From: Zerene cesonia
Lineage: Eukaryota; Arthropoda; Insecta; Lepidoptera; Pieridae
DNA: 64,000 nucleotides
Reading direction: 5' to 3'
Assembly (NCBI RefSeq): GCF_012273895.1
Contig: NW_024045132.1
Span: 930,001-994,000, forward strand
In this document: in pieces, positions 39,701 through 48,700 of the stretch
How positions within the stretch are numbered: the stretch's first letter is position 1
How the letters are laid out: each line of letters starts with the position of its first letter
Made by a program: the position numbers and the translations under genes
The notes under the pieces: generated by a model
Seen by the model: only the letters and a program-made list of their open reading frames with translations
Database searches by the model: none
Told to the model about the DNA's origin: nothing

Positions 39701-42700
39701 ATTCATTTTGAATAAAAAAAATAATGCGTTAAAAAACATAATTTACTTCACAAAGTATACCTATATATGAATATTCAAAAAATGATGGAGTCTTTAAAAC
39801 AAGATTCATATTTAAACCGGAATTAATCAAATACATCGTCTTTAGTAGGTAGAAGTAGTGAGTGGTAGTAGCTGGAAGTGGTTGTTAGAAGTAGTTAGAA
39901 GTAGTAGTAAGTAGTAATATAAGTCGAAGTAATAGTAAGTAGTGGTATAAGTTCTTAGTTATAGTAGCTCTTTTATTACATAGGTGCATAAGTAAGTTAA
40001 TCATCATGTATCGCACTTTATACGAATAAGTTAATTGTATTTTATTTATTAGCATTACAAATATGAAATATATTTTATGAAGTGAATCCATTTAACCGCT
40101 GGATTATCCTACTAATATTATAAATGCGATAGTTAAAAAATTTGGTACGTAGCTAGCTGGACAACTGGAATAATATATAGGCAACATTTTATCCCGATAT
40201 TCCTACGGGATACGGACTTACGCGGGTGAAACCGTGGGGCGCAGCTATAACTACCCGAATCATTCTGAATTTTTAAAAGTAACATTAACTATTATTTTGA
40301 GGTACCTAATTTTCATACTTCAAATGCAATATTTACTCCATAACTTCCAATCTATAGAAACAAAAGTTGGCTCTTACTTGTAATGTTTTGACGTTATAAA
40401 AAAGACGGTTTTTTCCAGAAGTTTATTTTACAGTAGCTGTACATGTAGTAGTAGTACATGTACACAGTACACTGTGTTATTATGGGAAGCCGTAGGACAA
40501 AACTTATCTACACCAATATTATAAAGAAACTTTTGTTTTTAATTTTTGTTTGTAACATTTTCACGCAAAACTTCTGGACCGATTTCAAAAATTCTTTCAT
40601 CATTGGAAAGCTGCAACATCACTTAGTGACATAGGCTATATGCACCACAGGCGAAGCCAGGCGAACAGATAGGTAATTATAATACACGTAACTTTTCTAA
40701 TATTTGCTTGAATTATTGTTGAAAGCGATACAAGTCGTACAAGTATTGGAAACAAAATTGGGTATACTGGATAGACTTGACCCAACATTTTCGGGGTAGG
40801 AGGAGATAGGGACTTATAAGTTTTTTTTTTTTTTTTTTTTAATGTCATAGCGGGCAGCTGAGCTAGTGGTTCGCCTGATGGTAAGCGATCACCACCGCCC
40901 ATAAACATTCGCAAAGGTAGTACCTCTGTGAATGCGCTGCCCGCTTTTATGGGGTAAGGGAAAAAGGAAAGGATTAACGACTGGAAAAAAGGAATGGACT
41001 AGGACGGGTGAGGAAAAGGAAACGGGCCTCCGGCTCCCCCACTCACCGTACGAAACACAGTGGCATGCCACTATTTCACGCCGGTTTTCTGTGGGGGTGT
41101 GGTACTTCCCCGGTGCGAGCTGGCCCAATTCGTGCCGAAGCGTGCTCGACTCCCACAATATAAAAAAGTTGTAACCTACCTCAAATTAGATGGCTAATAG
41201 TTAATGATAGCATTTAACTCCGCCTTCTAAAGTACAGTTACTAAGCCAAGTTTGTTTCGAGAGTCAAAGTCAATTCGAAAAAAATATACATATATACCTA
41301 CTTAAGACACTAAGGAGATAAGAAAATCTCAATAGCAAAGGCAGTTTCCAACTAAAATATTTCACCTTTGACATACACGGCCGTGAATTATTTGTTCCCA
41401 TAATCACTATAATCCCATTAAACGTAGATAGAATAATCGCATTAAATTGACATTTGCAATGATACTCAAAGTAGGTACATTAATAGATATATTGAACAAT
41501 GAATTTAGAGCAGTGGTCCACGTTGGCTTAAGTCCAAGGTTTCGTTACCTAAATCGTAGGAGGTGCGACGACATTTACTTAAGGTATACTTTATCTATGC
41601 TAAATTGTGTTTAAAAGGCTTTAGTGGTCTAAATACTGTAATTTATAGTTATCATGATATTGTTATATTACACTATAGGATTACAATATCAAGGAACCTA
41701 GATGTACAATATAATAACATTCTACCCTTAATTGCTTAAAAATGTTACGCTAACAATAACAGATACCTCAACGTTTGAAAAACAATTACTCATAAACAAT
41801 TATTTCTTTCATTGAGATGATAAAATCGCTGAGCCGACTTTCTTTTTTAATCAGATCGCATAGTAGAGCCAAATGAGCGGTTCGATGGTTCCGATAGTTC
41901 TGAACGAATGCGATTTTACAAATACGCTCAAAACACTATAAAAGGAATAGTTATATATAACTACAGTTCCCTAAAAACTGTTATAGAATAAAAGGCTTTA
42001 GCATTTTTTAAATGAAACTTTAATCGTAGGTTATAATTTATTTGCATATCAAATTTCAGCCAAATCGAGACGGAAATTTATTCACAGCAATCACGTAAGT
42101 TTACGTTAAACAAAGAAACAAAATTTATTTATCCAATATAAGCAGGTTATTTTTTTTAATTATATAGCCCCTGTAAAAACCGTGCCTTGTGTACCGCAAC
42201 AATAATCAAGATCCAACAAAAAGAAACCATTACATCAGATGAAGATTCAATTTAACGAGGTCATGGTACCGATTTCGTTTTAGGTCAGCCGATACAATGC
42301 AAGCGCTATTTACAGACTGCTTCCTTGGTATTTGTCAAAAGAACATCTCTTTGGTGCACCGGGTGTGTGTTTTTCTATATGACTACTAGCTACACGCCCC
42401 GGCTCCGCCTGGGTAGTCTTTTCAAACTGCACACGATGATGTGCAAATTTGATAACAATCGGTTGAGTAGGTAAGGAGTCCATCGGACAAACGACGTGAC
42501 ACGTAATTTATATATATTAGGATTCTAAATGCCATAGTGTTTGTTTGTTTGTCTTTTTTACGACGCATTACACACGACATTTTTTGATACTTTTTAGTTT
42601 ATATCTATTCTATTCTATTTCTTACCGCAGTCAATTATGTCATTCCTATCGGAACTTCCTTTGGCTACGCGGGCGAAAAGCTTAACCCTATATTCCCGGG

Positions 42701-45700
42701 CTACAAGTTGTCGGAGACTAAAAAAAGCGATTAACGAGTAGAAAACCGTTATATAAGAAAAAATTATCAGAGAAAAAAGAATAAGTGTTGAATTTACAAT
42801 ATGCACCAAATGGACACAGGACTTCACTTTTTGAAAATACATAACTCGTAGACTCCGATGTTGCATTACGTCATCAATTAAAACCCATGATAAAATCGAT
42901 TTTGTATTTATTCGCCACGGACCACGGTCGAACCTTTCGATTATTTTAAAGCAATTTAACAAAGCTTACCTTTTGCTCTTTTTGAGATAGATTGCAACAT
43001 TGCTTTATTGTGTTTGTTTTTTTTTTTAAGATGCTAATCTCTAACTCTCAAATATGGGATTAAAAACAGATTCTAAATTACAGCATAGATATAACGACAA
43101 TGATCGCTTTTTGGATAGAACAAAATTTTATTTAGTAGGTAATTAAAGCTTGTCTCTGTTATTCAAAAGGTTTGTATTCACATAAAACAATATATAAATT
43201 GTACGAAACGCCTACAATTACTCAACAACTTCATTATTCATGGATTCGTGTTAATAGTTAAGCCTTTTGTTGTTACACAGCTATAAATATAAAAAAAATT
43301 GGCATTTTATATGGTCTGGAATAATCGATGGACAATCCGTCGAAGCAGTATCATGTAGATTTAATAATTCTTTAGAATATAAGTTAGTTGTAATATACTT
43401 CGTATTTTATACGAATAAATTGAAATATGTTAAATTGATTAAAAAAATAATTCTAGGCCGCTTGCCATCTCTGCCACTAATGTACAAACAGGAAACCCTA
43501 ATTTTAAACGCTCATATAATATAATTATACTTATATATTATAAGGCGTGTATCAGCTTCATCCAATTACTCAATACTTCGATATCTGATACTTACATTTG
43601 ACCAGGGGAAGTTATTATAAGGCTTCATTTAATGTTTTTGCGGCTTCACTGNNNNNNNNNNNNNNNNNNNNNNNNNNNNNNNNNNNNNNNNNNNNNNNNN
43701 NNNNNNNNNNNNNNNNNNNNNNNNNNNNNNNNNNNNNNNNNNNNNNNNNNNNNNNNNNNNNNNNNNNNNNNNNNNNNNNNNNNNNNNNNNNNNNNNNNNN
43801 NNNNNNNNNNNNNNNNNNNNNNNNNNNNNNNNNNNNNNNNNNNNNNNNNNNNNNNNNNNNNNNNNNNNNNNNNNNNNNNNNNNNNNNNNNNNNNNNNNNN
43901 NNNNNNNNNNNNNNNNNNNNNNNNNNNNNNNNNNNNNNNNNNNNNNNNNNNNNNNNNNNNNNNNNNNNNNNNNNNNNNNNNNNNNNNNNNNNNNNNNNNN
44001 NNNNNNNNNNNNNNNNNNNNNNNNNNNNNNNNNNNNNNNNNNNNNNNNNNNNNNNNNNNNNNNNNNNNNNNNNNNNNNNNNNNNNNNNNNNNNNNNNNNN
44101 NNNNNNNNNNNNNNNNNNNNNNNNNNNNNNNNNNNNNNNNNNNNNNNNNNNNNNNNNNNNNNNNNNNNNNNNNNNNNNNNNNNNNNNNNNNNNNNNNNNN
44201 NNNNNNNNNNNNNNNNNNNNNNNNNNNNNNNNNNNNNNNNNNNNNNNNNNNNNNNNNNNNNNNNNNNNNNNNNNNNNNNNNNNNNNNNNNNNNNNNNNNN
44301 NNNNNNNNNNNNNNNNNNNNNNNNNNNNNNNNNNNNNNNNNNNNNNNNNNNNNNNNNNNNNNNNNNNNNNNNNNNNNNNNNNNNNNNNNNNNNNNNNNNN
44401 NNNNNNNNNNNNNNNNNNNNNNNNNNNNNNNNNNNNNNNNNNNNNNNNNNNNNNNNNNNNNNNNNNNNNNNNNNNNNNNNNNNNNNNNNNNNNNNNNNNN
44501 NNNNNNNNNNNNNNNNNNNNNNNNNNNNNNNNNNNNNNNNNNNNNNNNNNNNNNNNNNNNNNNNNNNNNNNNNNNNNNNNNNNNNNNNNNNNNNNNNNNN
44601 NNNNNNNNNNNNNNNNNNNNNNNNNNNNNNNNNNNNNNNNNNNNNNNNNNNTAATTAGACCACTGAAGAACCGCCATACTGGTACAAATGACCTAGTAAT
44701 TTGTGTCACCATCTCCCGGTCTATGAGTAAACCGAAACAAATTCAGTATCACACACACACACACACACATGCACGTATAGAAAAACTTTATGGTGACGCT
44801 ATTGAGTTTACACGGGAACGAAATTTATAATAAAAAGTTTGGTACTTTTTAAATTTCGAATTAATTTGGCGATTGTTGGTTTAGAGACTAAGGCTCAACT
44901 CAACAACGGTTGTAGAGAGCACGCAAGCGGATGTGCGCAGGCAGCCGGCCGACTGCTGCGCTTGCCGCCCTAGTGTTGTATACTTATCGATAAAATTATA
45001 GAAAGCACGTTCCGGGTAAGTACATAATGCGCATTAATTTTTGGTAAAGCTATGATTGAATCATTTTGTTTGGTTAAAAAATAATTGAGTTTTTTTAAGT
45101 TTCAAGTAACTTCCAATCTACAGACATCAAAGATAAACCTAACCCACGTTCGAAATTCTGAGATTAATTTCAACATATCATTTAACATAGATGTAAATCT
45201 TGAATACGTTCATGTATAAATGAAAATATGTGTGATAAAAATAATTAAACTGTAACCTTGGCATATAAGGTTATATAGGCAAGGCCCATATAGGCATATA
45301 AGGTCTGCAATGGACCTTACGCCTCTCCAAATGTTCATGAGCAGTGGTAGCGCTCACCATCAGGCGTCCCACCAGCTCCATTGCCGACTGTAACAAAAAT
45401 CTAAATCGACTGTCCATATACCTATTAACAAAGTGATTAATTAACTCTTTCTGTCATACATATACATAAACCACTGCTACGTAATTTACACAACTCTATC
45501 AAAATCATCGATAAATATAATCGACTCCATCCTTCACTATGGCTTGACTCACCTCACGTCTCAACGCCAACAACAAAACTTGGTACAATATTTAAAAGGT
45601 CGCAAGTGACCGATGACGATACTACAAAAACACTTCGCCTATACCGAGAGCTAAATTTCGAAAAACAGAAAGGCTGGCGCTTGGGACCTTTCTACGAAAA

Positions 45701-48700
45701 GGCTCTAACCGAACAATGAACTTGCAACTAGACCAAACAACTAGGTACTTTTGTATATAGACCACGCCACGAAAAGTTCTTTGTGTGTAAGCACGTAGGA
45801 CGACACTCCAACGCACACATGGACATTTCTCAAAAGCCCGCTTACCTGAGGCTACAAAGACACTTAAATCTCACAAAAAATAAATGGCCGCACTGTTATG
45901 TTAGCATATGGTTTATAACGTACTATTTACATCGACCCCTTTACAAGTGCGACGTCGAAACAGGTGATTAAGTTAAGCCGAGGGGAAAAGGGACAATTTT
46001 TTTGTATGTTAGCACGAACTAATAATGCGAATTTAAATTTGAACGATATAAAACAAAAATAATTTATTTTGGAAGATGTTTTTATTCAAAGCTCTAAAGT
46101 AAATTGTAATTGTTATTAATTCGATATAAATCCTTGAAATTTGTGAACATCTTCCGTCAAAGCCTTCGTAGCGTGACGAAGCTATTCTTACTGGAGGCAC
46201 TAAAATATTAAGCATAAAAAGCGAGGTGAATTCATAATTATAAGGCACTAGCTTATGCCTGCAACGTTATACGCGTTTTATCTGAGATTATATTCATTGC
46301 AAAAAGATTTGGGGGACCAACGATTTTTTAGGTATCAACGTGAAAACATGGTCATATTAAAATTACTAAATAACGCCACCTAACGGTTAATCCTACTAGT
46401 AATATTATAAATGCGAAAGTTTGTAAGGACGTGTGTGTGTTTGTTGCTCTTTCACGCAAAAACTTCTTAACCGATTGCAATGAAATTTGGTACGTAGATA
46501 GCTGAACAACTGGAATAACATATAGGCAACTTTTTATCCCGATATTCTTGTGGGAAGCGGGTTAAACCGCGGGGCGCAGCAAGTATTTTCTATAAAACTT
46601 CTAACATTCTTGCTTGCGATAAAGATGTGATACTGGGTACAATGCGGGCCCTGTCATATAGTATCCATCAATCAATATTTAAATATGAACTATTTAGAAG
46701 AATTCATTTTTATTATTTTAAAAATCGAGTCGGCACGGATTGGACCAGCTCGCACCAGGGAAAGTACCCCCATAGAAGATCGACGTGAAATAGTAGCATG
46801 CTTCTTTGTTTCGTTCGGTGAGTTCCTTCTCAGTTCGTTCAATTATTCGCGTCGTCATTCCTTCCCTTATCCTTTACTCCCAAAACTGGTCAATGGATTT
46901 AAATATAATGACTCTAGTTTCAACACAATTAACAACCATTCAAACGCTTTTTTTCTATTAACATTAAAAATAATGTACTCAAATAACACAGCATTATGTG
47001 TAATTATTTACCATTCGGTCGTGTTACGTCCGACTTGTAAGTCATTGAACATAAGCGCAAAAAATCTTTTAAACTCAATGACTTTTAATAAAAACAGCCG
47101 ATTCGTTTGGACTTTAAACGATGAAATGATTTTAGTTGGATAATAATTATGAGATGAGTTAAACTTCGCAGTGACAGAAAGGCATACAAAAGACATCAAC
47201 GATGCTCTATAAAATATAATTTCTAAAATGTTACGTCCAATAGTAATTATTATTTCAATTAAAGATCTTGTTAATGACAGTTTAGATTAATTTACATCAT
47301 ATGTTGTTATTATAGGCCTCGTGTTAACAAAATCGTTAGTTTTATTGAATAATTAATTGTTAAAGTCACCTACCTACTATGTACTAAAATGGATTAATTT
47401 AGTTATTGCTTGAAATGAAATAAAATAAGACATAGCCTAACGTATAACGTATATCCTAGTGCCTATAACACTCAGCATATACGATAATATCCAACGGTGA
47501 TAGAATTTGTAATTCGCCCAGTTACTGAGATTTGTGCATTCAAAGAAACAAATAAAATTTTCTCGTATCAATTTTTTTCATAATTTCATCTAAAATATAC
47601 AAAAACAATATTTGAAGCCCTGTCATTACCCATTCACTATACAAAAATCAGCAATTCAATGTATGTGTGTGCATAACATTAACTACGCATACATCATACT
47701 TACATATAAACAAACGTAATCGACTGACAGTAAGCACTATTCATCGTAGTCTAGAAATCAATGTCATTAATGTGTGATTTGTTACGTAAACTGCAAATGT
47801 GTGTCAATGCTATTGCTTACCACAACTAAAAAGTAAACGATTGAAGGTGTAGTAGAAGCCTTCGCTATTGGTCAGCTACCCACCCGCGACCCACGCGCCA
47901 CCTACAGGATGCACTTCCGTTTGCTAAGACCACATTTTAACCTATTGTTGTATAATGTACTCATGGGAATTTGGAATTGTCCAATGTTTTTTTCTCAGCT
48001 AGAGTTTCGTTCCATATTCCATTAAATTGTTTGGTAGTAAATGAATTAAAGATTAGTTTTCAATATTTCTATCCATTATTTCGTATCCGGGATATGTAAG
48101 CTAGAGACTTTTTTATCAACCTTGTATTTACAAAACTTAAAGGTTTTATATAAACCTTAATTTAACTGTAACAAAACTTTAAGTAGTAAAACATAATTTA
48201 AAGAAAAGTTTGCATATAGAACATAAAAATACAAAGCAACGAAATTAAGAAGCAGTACGAGGATATTTCACTAAAACACAACTCAAGTCAGTTGCCTTGA
48301 AAATACGAAACGTGAGCCATCTAGCGGAAATCTAATGAAACACATAACGTTCTAGAGGCGACCGCGACGCGATGGTCTGAGGAAGTTCACAAAACAAATA
48401 ATAGATGGAGCTGTATACAAATAACAAGTAATCAATTCACAAAATTGTATATACCTAAAACGAAAGCTTCTTGCTGATGCAAATATATATCCACAATTGT
48501 TATTAAAAAAGGGTTATTTTTAATTGTTGAATGCTTAATGCCACGACGGTCATGAAACCATGGACTCTACATACACATACGCGTTCCATTGGTATGGATG
48601 CGCTGTACGCTGTAGTGAATGCAACAATGGCATTGCAATACTAATAACAAGAATTAAATGTTGCGCAAACTTACTTGGAGGTTTCGTTTTTATTTAAATA

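Noticed and set aside
43598..44830. Four ORFs of 340-410 codons on both strands
   Set aside because: Same cause: they read through the 1000-N gap.
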